64,000 bases of DNA from Trichomonas vaginalis G3 (taxonomy: Eukaryota; Parabasalia; Trichomonadida; Trichomonadidae). Made by a program: the position numbers and the translations under genes. The stretch covers positions 16,380,392 through 16,444,391 of the forward strand of contig NC_067203.1 in NCBI RefSeq assembly GCF_026262505.1, written 5' to 3'. Below are positions 49,630 through 59,121 of this stretch, one piece after another. Under the pieces are notes generated by a model that searched no databases, was not told the DNA's origin, and was given only the letters and a program-made list of their open reading frames with translations. Each line of letters opens with the position of its first letter. The stretch's first letter is position 1.

Positions 49630-52287
49630 TCATTCACGGCTAACATTTCCTAATTCGTTATCAGAGAATGTATTATTAGAAACTGCAGGGGAAGCATCCA
49701 AATCAATGTGGATACCATAATACTTATGTCCAACAATTTCATTCTTTGTAATCTTATGTTCACCGCTAACTACATCGATACCAACACCGCCATTATTTGT
49801 GATCTTGTTGCTCATGATGTCACCAGTTCCTCCGCAAATGTACAAGCCTACCTCTGAGAAGTCATCAATTGTGTTGTTGACAACATGTAATTTAGTGTCA
49901 GCCCAAACAGCGCAAGTACCATTTGAGAAATGAGAACCAGTGATTTCGCAATTGGATCCTTCAGAAGATTTGATGGCAACAGACTTAGAGTTCTTGAGTT
50001 CGCACTCCTTAACGAACAATGTTGAATCTTTCTCGCACTGGAGATGAATTGTGTTCTCTTCGAACTGGCAGTTCTTTGCTCCAGACTTGCAGTCCTTTCC
50101 TGTGACGGAGAAGCCAATCTCGCACTTCTTGAATGATGTTGTTGCAACAGATGCGATTGCCTTTGTTGAGTAAACACCAACTTTGCAGTCGGAAATTGAT
50201 GTTCCACGTACATCTCCTGTTGCTTCTGTAATGTGAACACCGTATTCGGAGTTAGAGATTGTGAGATCATTTGCGGAAACATCAGATTTCTCAGTGATGA
50301 CTAAGCCGCAAACTTTGTTTGATTTGATCTCTCCACCTCTTACTGAAACAAATGAGTTGTGGAATTCAATGCCGTGATAGTTGTTTTCGAAGGAATTGAT
50401 GTTGTTGAATGTGATCTTCTCAGAATTCTTGATGATGATGCCACTAGCTCTATTCTGTGAGAATGATGACTGCTGGCAATCAACCTTTCTTGCGTTATTC
50501 AACAACAAACCACACTGGTAGTTGGACTTGAGATCGAGTTCCTTAAGGAATGCGCCGGAATTCCTTACAAGAACACCAACTTTCTGGCCGTTTGTTACTT
50601 GGAGGCCTTCGACTCTGACGTTGCAGTCACCATCAACGAACAAACCACTGTCTGTGCAGTTTGTCATTGTGCTGCTGCTGACTGTCAATGAGCCGCCTGT
50701 GTGTGCCTGCAAGCCGCTGTACTTGATGTTCCTGAAGTTAGAGGATGAAACGGAGAGGAATGCTTCGTTTCCGAATACGATGGCTCCTGTGCCTTCAAGA
50801 TTCTCGAATTTTCCGCCTTGGACAGTAACTCTTGATCTTTCCATAGCGCAAAGGCCGTTTCCGATGCCTGTGAATGTGTCCTCCTGTGAGAGAACGTTGG
50901 CATGGCAGAAGCAGATGACCATTGCATCAGAGTATGTGTCCATGAAACGGTTGGATTTCATCAAGATTGAAGCGCCATCAGAAACTTCTACGCATGTCTT
51001 GCATTTCTTGATTGTATTCCTGTAGAGTGAAAGTGATGAAGCAAGGAATGCGGAAATTCCTGTTTCACGGCAATCAGAAATCTCTGAATCGAGAATCGAA
51101 ACGTGCTTTGACTCTGATGAGATAAGGATGCCATGGCAACCAACATTGTTGATCTTAACACCCTTGAAAACTGCAGAACAGTTGTCAATAAGATGAACGG
51201 CATCTTTACGAATATCTTGGAAGTTTGTATCCTTGAGTGTTGTAGCTGCATGAGCTTTGGCAATAAGTCCGTTGTTTCCTGCACCTTTTATTGTGCAGCT
51301 GATGAATTGGGAAACAGAATTTCCGCCAAGATTGACGACTGATGATGACTGGCCTTCGAATTGGCAGTGATCAAATGTAATCTGTGCATTGCCAACTAAG
51401 TTTGCTGTTGACATGTACTTGGCAGAGAATTTGCAGTTCTTGAAGTAGGCAGAGCCACTGTTAGCATTGAGAGCACGAGAAGCTTGCGATTCATGCTGGA
51501 GGAATGCAATGTTTGTGAATGTTGCACCTTCTGCTTTGATTGAAATTGTATCCTTTGCGCCGTCAGAAACAATTCTGCAGTTTCCTTCACCAAAGAGGTG
51601 AACTTTCTTTGTAATTGTAAGTGATTCTTCGTATACGCCCTCAGGAATAACAATAGAGTCGCCTTCATTTGCTTGTTCAATGATGGAGTTGATTGATTTC
51701 ATAACTTTGGTGCCTTGTGTGCCCTCAGGTGGAGCTGAAACTTGTGGAACTTCAATTTCCGCAAGAATATCGTGAGGAACATCACCTGACATTTGCGTAT
51801 TTGTGAAATTTTCTGCCGGAAGAGACCTAATTTCTGGGTTCTCTTCTGGTGTTGGTGGTGGGTTGTATTTAAGTTCTGCTTGTGGTGGAATTTCTTTCTT
51901 TGAGTCTGCTGAAATTGGTTCATTATAGTTGGCAGAGCGTGATGGAGTTGTTTTACTAACCGGTGGAGGTACTTCTGCTTTTGGTGGAACTGCTTGAGGT
52001 GGTGGACTAGCTGTAACTGGTGTAGGTGCAGGTTGAGATACTGGTGGTGGAGCTTGTGCCAGAACTGGTGTCTCTGGTGGTGGAGTTGAAACAATTGGAG
52101 CTATTTTTGGTGGAACAACATGAACTGGTGTCGAAACAGTGCCTGGTGAATTTGGTCTGTTAATTTGTAGAATATTGGGTGCAGAAACTCCTGGTGGAGA
52201 TACAATAGGTTTGATAGGTGGTGGAATATTTGTTCTTGGTGGTGTGAAACCAGGTGCTCCTGGTGAGTTCATAGGCCTTTGAGACAT
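49630..52287 (-). CDS. Proline-rich protein with right-handed beta-helix
   Basis: 885 aa. Residues 1-185 are Pro-rich with PPP and PxxP runs (NIPPPIKPIVSPPG, APPPVSQPAPTP), typical of SH3/EVH1-type ligands or a flexible arm. From about 200 to the end it is a parallel beta-helix of PbH1 repeats of about 22 residues (NCxFxxxxxxGIxxxxSxxVxxxxxxIxxN). This is the fold of NosD/CASH domains and of the FBXO11 substrate-binding region. It begins with the usual PbH1 lead-in GDSIVIPEGVYEESLTITKKVHLFGEG. There is no signal peptide, so it is cytosolic. Catalytic residues of pectate lyases are not evident. The true ATG is 52287; the frame opens one codon earlier at a TTG. Confidence 0.85.
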   Translation of the reverse strand: MSQRPMNSPGAPGFTPPRTNIPPPIKPIVSPPGVSAPNILQINRPNSPGTVSTPVHVVPPKIAPIVSTPPPETPVLAQAPPPVSQPAPTPVTASPPPQAVPPKAEVPPPVSKTTPSRSANYNEPISADSKKEIPPQAELKYNPPPTPEENPEIRSLPAENFTNTQMSGDVPHDILAEIEVPQVSAPPEGTQGTKVMKSINSIIEQANEGDSIVIPEGVYEESLTITKKVHLFGEGNCRIVSDGAKDTISIKAEGATFTNIAFLQHESQASRALNANSGSAYFKNCKFSAKYMSTANLVGNAQITFDHCQFEGQSSSVVNLGGNSVSQFISCTIKGAGNNGLIAKAHAATTLKDTNFQDIRKDAVHLIDNCSAVFKGVKINNVGCHGILISSESKHVSILDSEISDCRETGISAFLASSLSLYRNTIKKCKTCVEVSDGASILMKSNRFMDTYSDAMVICFCHANVLSQEDTFTGIGNGLCAMERSRVTVQGGKFENLEGTGAIVFGNEAFLSVSSSNFRNIKYSGLQAHTGGSLTVSSSTMTNCTDSGLFVDGDCNVRVEGLQVTNGQKVGVLVRNSGAFLKELDLKSNYQCGLLLNNARKVDCQQSSFSQNRASGIIIKNSEKITFNNINSFENNYHGIEFHNSFVSVRGGEIKSNKVCGLVITEKSDVSANDLTISNSEYGVHITEATGDVRGTSISDCKVGVYSTKAIASVATTSFKKCEIGFSVTGKDCKSGAKNCQFEENTIHLQCEKDSTLFVKECELKNSKSVAIKSSEGSNCEITGSHFSNGTCAVWADTKLHVVNNTIDDFSEVGLYICGGTGDIMSNKITNNGGVGIDVVSGEHKITKNEIVGHKYYGIHIDLDASPAVSNNTFSDNELGNVSRE

Positions 52288-53459
52288 CAATGTTTTTTTC
52301 CTCAGAAAATAATCGTCTTAAAATATGTCAATTTGAAGAACTATTTTTATCCAATAAAATGTATTAACATTGTGTTCCTATTATATTTCACTCAGAAATT
52401 TCTCGAAATAAGAGAATATTAAAGTGTCATTATTTCCAAAAATGATCAAAAATGAGTAATTGCTCTATAATAACATTTGATACACGAATACATAATATAT
52501 ACAAGATCATTTTCATGACTTGCCATGTAGAAATGTCTTCAGATCCTTTCAAAAAGCGGAAAACGTTATCATTACACATTTCAAACTCTGAAATAGGCCC
52601 ACGAAATATCATGTTTCCATTCATTTTATTAAAATGAGTATGTTAATCTACAATTTGCTTATGTGACATTGTCATAATTTCGACAATGATGATTCTGCTG
52701 TGTATTAATCTTTGATAAGCTAATTTATTATATAGATCAACAGAAATTTCTCTAATTTGCTTTAAGAACCAATTTCATTTTAATTTTGTATTTTTTTTTT
52801 CCTTTTTCAAAGAGAATGGCAAATGACATCTATTCATATACTTGAATCATATATTTAAAAACAAAAATAGCTAGCTAAAATACTTAATCTTATAAACTAT
52901 AATATTATAGTTGATTCATATTCATGGTTTCATTGATGATCATGTAGCAACTATACATAAGCATATTAAAACATAGTTATTATATCATACTTTTTGCCAT
53001 TGGTTTATTTGTTAACTTTGGCGATAAGAAGATTATATGCCTAAAGATTCCAGTTAAAAATTTTTTTGCGGTCTCAAATTTTTCCTTTTTTCATGGAAAT
53101 TTACTTGCTTTTATTCAATGAAAGTATGCAAATTATATACATTAGTCCAAATGGGGTCAAATTACACTAAGCTATCCCAATGAATCTTTTTAGACGACGA
53201 ATCAGAAGTACTTAATCTACCTCTTCATTTGAGAACTTATCTCAAAATTGAGAACTTGCGCAGATGGAGCTTTATAATATCAAATTAATTCTATTTTTCA
53301 TTAACGCACCGAATCTGAACGAATTCAGATACACAATCATTATTTAAGAAAACCGTATGTCATGTTCAACAATACCATAAACATAATAATAGATTGCAAT
53401 ATTTACCAGATGGACTAGGGGATATAGTGAATTCGCTGCGAAAAAAGGATATTAAATCC
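52288..53459. other. AT-rich intergenic region with one weak small ORF
   Basis: Holds the frame 52452-52637 described separately; otherwise AT-rich and unrecognised. Confidence 0.4.
52452..52637 (+). CDS. Possible small protein, 61 aa
   Basis: ATG-started frame (MSNCSIITFDTRIHNIYK...IMFPFILLK). About 20 bases upstream is AAAGTGTCATTATTTCC, which combines the GTGTCA box and an initiator-like TCATTATT. An intervening ATG at 52441 encodes only five codons. No family recognised. Confidence 0.25.
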   Translation: MSNCSIITFDTRIHNIYKIIFMTCHVEMSSDPFKKRKTLSLHISNSEIGPRNIMFPFILLK

Positions 53460-53830
53460 AAAAAAAAGTAGTCGTAAATTTGAATATTTTGAATACCTAC
53501 TCTCAATTTAAAAGTGAACTTACGCCTTTTATCTCGTAGTTTAAGGGTGCACTGTAGTCGGTTTGACAGACCCTCAATTTCGATCATTTGGTACTCAATT
53601 CCGATCAATTGGACATTTAAGGCTATACTTATTTCATAAATAACTCCTTACCTATTTAACATTTTTCAACTTTCTTTTATTATTATGCATCAGTACATTA
53701 TTACTAATCTTAGGAATAAAAATTACGGATATGTTTCTTGAAATAATGGAAATTTAGAAATGGGTGTCAAACCGCTTACAGTGCACCCTTAAATTTTATT
53801 TATTTTGCAAATTTACGACTACTTTTTTTT
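53460..53830. mobile_element. Nested inverted repeat with TTAA-flanked inner element
   Basis: The inner element 53545-53788 has terminal inverted repeats of about 27-29 bp starting GGGTGCACTGTA, with a few mismatches, and TTAA at both sides (53541-53544, 53789-53792). This recalls piggyBac-type MITEs, though TA-insertion is an alternative. Outer arms of 23 bp (53460-53482 and 53808-53830) match exactly in inverted order. The right outer arm lies 15 bases before the TPR gene start. No coding capacity. Confidence 0.75.
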
Positions 53831-53845
53831 TCATCACATTTTAAA

Positions 53846-54394
53846 ATGGATAGCGAAGCACTTAAATTGCAAGGAAACGAAAAGTTTAATGAAGGCAAGT
53901 ATCAGTCAGCATATGACCTATATACACAAGCAATAGAACTAAATCCAGGAAATCATCTTCTATATTCAAATAGAGGTGCAGCTTTAATCAAAATACAAAG
54001 ATTTCATGAAGCAGTAGAGGATTTAGAAAAATGTATACAAATTAACCCTTACTTCAGAAAGGCTCATGTTAGATTATTATTCTGTTTATTACATACTACT
54101 AGTGATAAAGAGGTAATCAAAGCTGCAAACATAAGAGCATCATCTTTAATGCCAGGATTTGATCCACTAAAGGAAGCAATTAATCAAGGCCAAGATATTG
54201 AAAAAGATATAACCAAAAAATTTGTTGATTATCTTGGTCAAGGAAATAATTTTGAACAACTTAAAGAAATATGCAATCGTTTAAGTCAGAAATACAACGG
54301 AGATTGGAATTTAATAGGGCAGGATCCGGAGCTTCAACATTTTGGTGCTCAGCTTGAACGACACGCTTATGAAAATAGACCAAAGTATGAATAA
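53846..54394 (+). CDS. TPR-repeat protein
   Basis: 182 aa. Three tetratricopeptide repeats span residues about 1-100 (ALKLQGNEKFNEGKYQSAYDLYTQAIELNPGN, LYSNRGAALIKIQRFHEAVEDLEKCIQINPYF). The pattern matches the Hsp70/Hsp90-binding clamps of Sti1/Hop, SGT and Tom70 relatives (N5, N-x-x-A in repeat 2). The C-terminal 80 residues are helical with no known domain. A role as a soluble co-chaperone is likely but the clamp residues are not all verified. Its promoter sits at the edge of an inverted-repeat element. The stop context is TAAA. Confidence 0.85.
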   Translation: MDSEALKLQGNEKFNEGKYQSAYDLYTQAIELNPGNHLLYSNRGAALIKIQRFHEAVEDLEKCIQINPYFRKAHVRLLFCLLHTTSDKEVIKAANIRASSLMPGFDPLKEAINQGQDIEKDITKKFVDYLGQGNNFEQLKEICNRLSQKYNGDWNLIGQDPELQHFGAQLERHAYENRPKYE

Positions 54395-55073
54395 AAATTT
54401 ATTGTAATGTTAGAATTTTATTGAACATCATTTTGTTGGATTGCAGCTTACAATTATATTTTAAATTGCCATATAACTCACTAAAAGTTATCTTCTGTAG
54501 CGTCACTGGCAGATAATTCGAGCGAAGAACAGTGCATTACATAGTAGACAATTTCACAGTTTTTCAATTTTACAATATTTTTGACAACCACACTATTTCA
54601 AAAATCGTCCTTTTAGTACATCTCTAAAAAGAATAAATATACAAATGAAATAAATAAAAAATCTTGCATCAATATTTTTTCCCCGACTATCTTTTTTTTC
54701 ATCCACTGTGATATAAAATTAGGAAAATTGTGCTTTAAAATATTAAACGTGATATGAGATACCTTTGTGATAGAGAATTTGACAAGATTTCAGTATTTTG
54801 AACACTCTACATAGAAATTTGTCAAATTTGAGTTTTGAAAAAGTCAATAATATCTTCAATAATTAATTCATCACTAATAGGATAAAAATTTAACCCTTGA
54901 AAAAAGTCTATAATTTGAAAAATTAAATATTCATACATATTGTATATATTATCATATACAACATATGAAAATCAAAGAACTTTTTGTTTTCGGTATTCAC
55001 TTTTTGAGTACTTTACAAGAGCTTTTTGGTAGAGAAAAATCTTAAATTTTTTTTTCTGCAAGCAGAATTTTAA
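54395..55073. other. Intergenic spacer
   Basis: AT-rich; no gene or clear initiator found before the Ras start. Confidence 0.5.
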
Positions 55074-55643
55074 ATGGCTGAGTACAAAATTGTAGTTTTC
55101 GGTGCTGGTGCTGTAGGCAAATCAGCTCTTACAATCCAATTTGTCCAAGGACAGTTTATCACAGATTATGATCCTACAATCGAAGACGCTTACAAACGTC
55201 CTTTAAACGTTGACGGAGAAAGCGTTCAACTTGATATCACCGATACAGCAGGTCAGGATGACTTTGCAGCAATGCGTACTTCTTATATGCGCCAAGGTAA
55301 AGGTTTTATCCTTGTCTATGCTATTGATGATAGAGCTTCTTTCGAAGAAATTGAATCACTTCATCGCGAACTCGTTCGTACGAAGAGCACTTCAAATATT
55401 CCATGCGTTATTTGCGGAAACAAGTGCGATCTTGAAGAAAGACGTATAATTAGCAGAGCGGAGGGCGAAGAACTCGCAGCTAAGCTTAAATGCAAATTCT
55501 ATGAAACATCAGCTCTTACAAATACCAATATCCACGAAACATTCTTAACTCTTGTTAAAGAGATTATGGCTGAGAATAAGCCAGCTCCAGCTCCCGAACC
55601 ACCGAAGAAACAAACTACTGATGGTTGCTGCTTATTAATTTAA
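55074..55643 (+). CDS. Ras-family small GTPase with CAAX box
   Basis: 189 aa. P-loop GAGAVGKS (residues 10-17), effector loop YDPTIEDAY (32-40), G3 DTAGQDDF (57-64, Gln61 kept), G4 NKCD and G5 TSAL. The effector loop is almost that of human Ras (YDPTIEDSY), so this is a Ras/Rap-type signalling switch at the plasma membrane. Residue 13 is Ala instead of Gly. A Pro/Lys hypervariable region leads to CCLLI; the final CLLI is a CAAX box, and C-terminal Ile/Leu usually directs geranylgeranylation. The adjacent Cys could be palmitoylated. A prenyltransferase alpha gene lies 1.5 kb downstream. Start fixed by the N-terminal EYKIVVFG strand. Confidence 0.95.
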   Translation: MAEYKIVVFGAGAVGKSALTIQFVQGQFITDYDPTIEDAYKRPLNVDGESVQLDITDTAGQDDFAAMRTSYMRQGKGFILVYAIDDRASFEEIESLHRELVRTKSTSNIPCVICGNKCDLEERRIISRAEGEELAAKLKCKFYETSALTNTNIHETFLTLVKEIMAENKPAPAPEPPKKQTTDGCCLLI

Positions 55644-56200
55644 ATACAACAAATTATCCCTTTCTCCAAAATTTAATGTAAAGACTTTAAAATATCCTTT
55701 AATTTATGATTTTTATACGTTGTACTATCTAGCAAGTTGCTTAAATGCCATTTCCTTGATCCCAACGGCGACCACTTAGACGTATTTTTTCTTTCTTTTT
55801 GTTTCTTCCTGCCGGAAAATATTAATCTTGCATGCTACTATTTATGCAAATGCTTATAAGAAAAATAAAAAAAGTCAAAAAATATTTTTCCCTGATTAAT
55901 AGATTTGATCTCTTCATCTTAATGAATTGCACATGGTTTTAATAAACATATCAATACTTCTACAAAGTAAAAAATCGCTGATATATTAAATATTTAATTT
56001 GGTTCCAATCTTGATATGATACATATGTTAATTTACTATATATTAATTTAATATGGTTTACGTTAAATTAATTAATGCGGAAGAAAAATTAAGTATGCAA
56101 TCAATATTGCTGATTAATCAGGATCTTTCAATTATTACTTTTACATCTGGCGTACGAACCAGATAAGAAGCGATCAGTTACCCTAGGAAAAAAAAAGAAA
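55644..56200. other. Intergenic spacer
   Basis: AT-rich; nothing recognised. Confidence 0.5.
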
Positions 56201-56808
56201 GATGCTTGAAATTAGACAAAAATATTATTCTGGAATAGGGTTATTATAAATTCAATAAACACAAATCTGGCTGAAAATTTTTCTTGCATGCTCATACAAG
56301 AATTACTCTCAAGAATGCACAGAAGCTGTATTCAAAATTTGGAATCTCTTGGCCTGAATAAGAGGTCGGTTTCATTCCATCAAAGGAACTATCAGATATC
56401 TTTAAATCACTTAAAATATGTAACATAAGACTAATACTATCATTTATCATATCTGATATATTCTTATCAGGCGCTTTTTCAACTGGTCAGACACTATTAT
56501 TTTTTGACCCTGCTTGGGCTTCTATTTATTTCATCGCTGGTATAGTTTTAAATTTTCTTTTTGGCTCATTTCAACCTTTAATTTACGAAGATCGACATTT
56601 AAATCCATTTATTGCTTCTATTTGGTGTATAACAACAGCAACAAACCCAAAACATATGACAAAGACATTAACAGTTACGCTAATTATATTTTTTATTTCA
56701 CCAATTTTATTTCTTGCTCAGATTTTACTAATTCTTCAAATTCAATTGTTCTTTGAACAATACGGTTATACATCTCCTGATGACATCCAATATTCTACAC
56801 AAAACTAA
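56201..56808 (+). pseudogene. Frame-broken multi-pass membrane protein gene
   Basis: A coding-like stretch of about 150 codons runs from 56362 to the TAA at 56806-56808 without an ATG near its start. It encodes hydrophobic helices (IRLILSFIISDIFLSG; ASIYFIAGIVLNFLFGSF; LTVTLIIFFISPILFLAQILL) joined by polar loops (YEDRHLNPFIA, TATNPKHMTK). Upstream, a second frame (56214-56365) reads NTNLAENFSCMLIQELLSRMHRSCIQNLESLG. A third frame from the ATG at 56201 reads MLEIRQKYYSGIGLL. Two frame changes would be needed to link them, so it is probably a decayed host gene. Introns were considered but no GTAYGT...ACTAACACACAG pair was seen. Family unknown. Confidence 0.5.
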
Positions 56809-57100
56809 CTCTATTTGAAAATAATATTTATTTTTTCTTTAGAGCTCATATTATACTAGACAATAGTTTACACAGTCTCAGAATGATAAGACTTTATGCA
56901 TCCAAAAAACAAATGTTAATAATTTTTTTTATTATATTTCCAATTTAGGAAATATAATTGCTATTATACATCTAATTATTTGTTTAATTAGCATGTACTT
57001 ATATTATGTTTGAATAAATTTTGATATAAATTTTTTATGAAAATACAATAAGTTTATTGATGAAACACTATTCATGTATATCTAGTGCTTTTTATCCATG

Positions 57101-57973
57101 TTAACAAATTTGATGGTTTTTAACCATTTGCCAATATTTTGACTTAGATGGATTTAAATCAATCAGTATATCGCAGTATTTATCTTGTGCTGATTTGTCA
57201 TCTTCTAAACATGCAATTGTATATAAAAGAGAGTAAATTTCCGCGAAGCAATTTTCAGTAACAATTTTATTTAATTCCTCTTTAACTATTGGAATTAATG
57301 ATGTATCAAGTTTCATTAGTCCACGAATGAAGTTTGCTGCACTTTCATTTTGATAATTCCGCTTCATTAAGTCGAAAATGTATTTTAACTCATCAGCCGT
57401 ATTAAGTTTCTTATTTTCAACTATCCAAAATCTGAATGCGAGGGCACTATTGTTGAGATTATCAACTTTAAGTAAATCAGTTGTATAATCAAGTAAAAAA
57501 TCATAAACTCCCCAACGCTGAATGAACCAAATGAAGAAGCTATATGCATGGAAGTTTTTGTGATCGCCTGCAATGATTCTAAATAGTCTATCCTTCTCAT
57601 CTGGTACTGTTTCACAGCGATCATCAAGGAATTTACGGTGATTCCATAGTTGGTATGGTTTATTTTCTGCAACCAATAATTCATCAAGGAAATTCATTTC
57701 TTCTTCCCATGAATATCCAAGAACTTTCAGAATCTCTTGGCGATACCACCATGCATTTATATTAGAAGGATTCTTGGTAACTATTATTTCTGTAAGTTTC
57801 AGTGCACGCTTTGATATTTCCATTTTATTTAACGCTGCTCGAAATATTCCCATAATAATACGATATTTTCTTGAGTATTGAACATTAAAAATTCCTTCAG
57901 GATCTTGTGATGCTTCAACTGGAGTTGTATCATCCCAAGTATCTTTAAAATCTTCAAATTCTAAATCATTCAT
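57101..57973 (-). CDS. Protein farnesyl/geranylgeranyltransferase alpha subunit
   Basis: 290 aa. PFTA-type helical hairpin repeats: RALKLTEIIVTKNPSNINAWWYRQEIL (about 56-82), FLDELLVAENKPYQLWNHRKFL, RIIAGDHKNFHAYSFFIWFIQRW and TTDLLKVDNLNNSALAFRFWIVEN. The N-terminus (FKDTWDDTTPVEASQDPEGIFNVQYS) matches the start of FTase/GGTase-I alpha rather than RabGGTase alpha. The Lys of the catalytic 'KNYHAW' motif is kept (KNFHAY). It pairs with a beta subunit to attach prenyl groups to CAAX proteins such as the nearby Ras. It is slightly short for the family. It shares a 40-bp divergent promoter with the NOT2 gene. Confidence 0.9.
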   Translation of the reverse strand: MNDLEFEDFKDTWDDTTPVEASQDPEGIFNVQYSRKYRIIMGIFRAALNKMEISKRALKLTEIIVTKNPSNINAWWYRQEILKVLGYSWEEEMNFLDELLVAENKPYQLWNHRKFLDDRCETVPDEKDRLFRIIAGDHKNFHAYSFFIWFIQRWGVYDFLLDYTTDLLKVDNLNNSALAFRFWIVENKKLNTADELKYIFDLMKRNYQNESAANFIRGLMKLDTSLIPIVKEELNKIVTENCFAEIYSLLYTIACLEDDKSAQDKYCDILIDLNPSKSKYWQMVKNHQIC

Positions 57974-58013
57974 AAGAAAAATAAAAAAAAATTCAATAAA
58001 AGTGACAATTTTA
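57974..58013. promoter_or_regulatory. Compact bidirectional promoter
   Basis: Only 40 bases separate the divergent ATGs of prenyltransferase alpha and NOT2. An AAAAGTGACA box (57998-58007) lies 6 bases from one ATG and 24 from the other, and is the only recognisable element. Confidence 0.55.
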
Positions 58014-58661
58014 ATGAAATCTACTTTTTCTTGGCTAACATCTCAGCAAAATGGTGCACAACAGTTCCAAATACATCCAAATAGCCCATCATCGGCTACT
58101 GCAAACTTGAAAGTTGAAAAACCAACTCTGAATTCAGTTATAATCCAAAATAGCAAACAGCCAATGCAAAACACATCAACAACATCAATTAATTTATCTC
58201 CACAACGTGTATCTCCAAAAATATCTCGTATTGTTCGTAATACAAATCAACCAGAACTCCCAAAGCAATATTCTTTAGAAACAGTAGCAGATAAGTTCGA
58301 AAACGAAGTTACTTTTAACGAAACCGATATCAATTCACTAGGAATTGATTTAAATTCCGAAGATGCCCTACTTCCTAATCTGAAATCCATTGTTTCGGAG
58401 CTTCCTTTAGGAAGTTTATCAGCATATAAGATACCAGAATCATTTAACTTTGATTCTCCCAAGAGTTTGGAACCTTTCAAAAAATTTGCCAGTACGGAAA
58501 CGCTTCTCTTTATATTCTATTCGCAGCCACGCACTAAAAATCAGATAGATGCTGCAAATGCGTTATTATCTAAAGGATTTACCTTCGATAAATTTTGGAA
58601 AGACCAAGATGGGAAATATTTCAATCCAGAGCTATGGAAATTTTCTGACGCAGTTAATTGA
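58014..58661 (+). CDS. NOT2: CCR4-NOT complex subunit NOT2 (CDC36-like)
   Basis: 215 aa. The N-terminal 90 residues are Ser/Asn/Gln-rich and disordered. Then comes INSLGIDLNSEDALLPNL (about 106), matching the CNOT2 segment LGLNLNSxxxLxP. The C-terminal NOT box (about 135-212) contains FAxxETLLFIFYSQP, NQIDAANALLSKGFTFDK and FNPELWKF. NOT2 joins NOT3/5 and NOT1 in the complex that shortens poly(A) tails and tunes transcription. The frame opens at a GTG at 58002 that is part of the promoter box; the first ATG is 58014. The N-terminal region is shorter than in animals. Confidence 0.9.
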   Translation: MKSTFSWLTSQQNGAQQFQIHPNSPSSATANLKVEKPTLNSVIIQNSKQPMQNTSTTSINLSPQRVSPKISRIVRNTNQPELPKQYSLETVADKFENEVTFNETDINSLGIDLNSEDALLPNLKSIVSELPLGSLSAYKIPESFNFDSPKSLEPFKKFASTETLLFIFYSQPRTKNQIDAANALLSKGFTFDKFWKDQDGKYFNPELWKFSDAVN

Positions 58662-59041
58662 TATTTATTTTTCTATTCCAAATTCTATTATCCATTATCC
58701 AGATTGAAAAATCAGGATATCTTTCTTTTGCGACTAGTTATGGCGAAGCAGATAGTATTTTATTAAAATAGTTTGAAGACAAAATAATAACACGCCGTAA
58801 AGTTTCAGCAATTCCGCGAAAATGAAATTGAAAAATAACGAATACAACAAAAATCAAGATAATCAATCACAAACTTGAACAGACACATTTTATATTACAT
58901 AAAGAATTTACCATTTTAGTAATGACTTAATCAATTACGATGCTACGTTTTTGATCATCATTTATCCAAGAACCGAGATTGAACTGCTTAAAAAGTGACA
59001 TGCGATTGGGATGAAGGACGGTAGAGTCTTATAAATGTAAA
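58662..59041. other. Intergenic spacer before tRNA-Lys
   Basis: AT-rich. An AAAAAGTGACA box occurs at about 58990-59000, about 45 bases before the tRNA; its relevance is unclear. Confidence 0.45.
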
Positions 59042-59115
59042 GCTTTCCTAGCTCAACTGGATAGAGCTTTGGACTTTTAATCCAAGGGTTTGGGGTTCGA
59101 GTCCCCAGGATAGCG
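59042..59115 (+). tRNA. tRNA-Lys (TTT)
   Basis: 74 nt. D arm GCTC...GAGC, anticodon stem TTGGA/TCCAA with loop CTTTTAA, T arm TGGGG-TTCGAGT-CCCCA. The acceptor GCTTTCC pairs with GGATAGC except for one T-T opposition at position 4-69. Discriminator G. The B box GGTTCGAGTCC is intact. Confidence 0.93.
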
Positions 59116-59121
59116 TTTTTT
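59116..59121 (+). terminator. RNA polymerase III T-run
   Basis: Six T residues immediately after tRNA-Lys. Confidence 0.8.
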
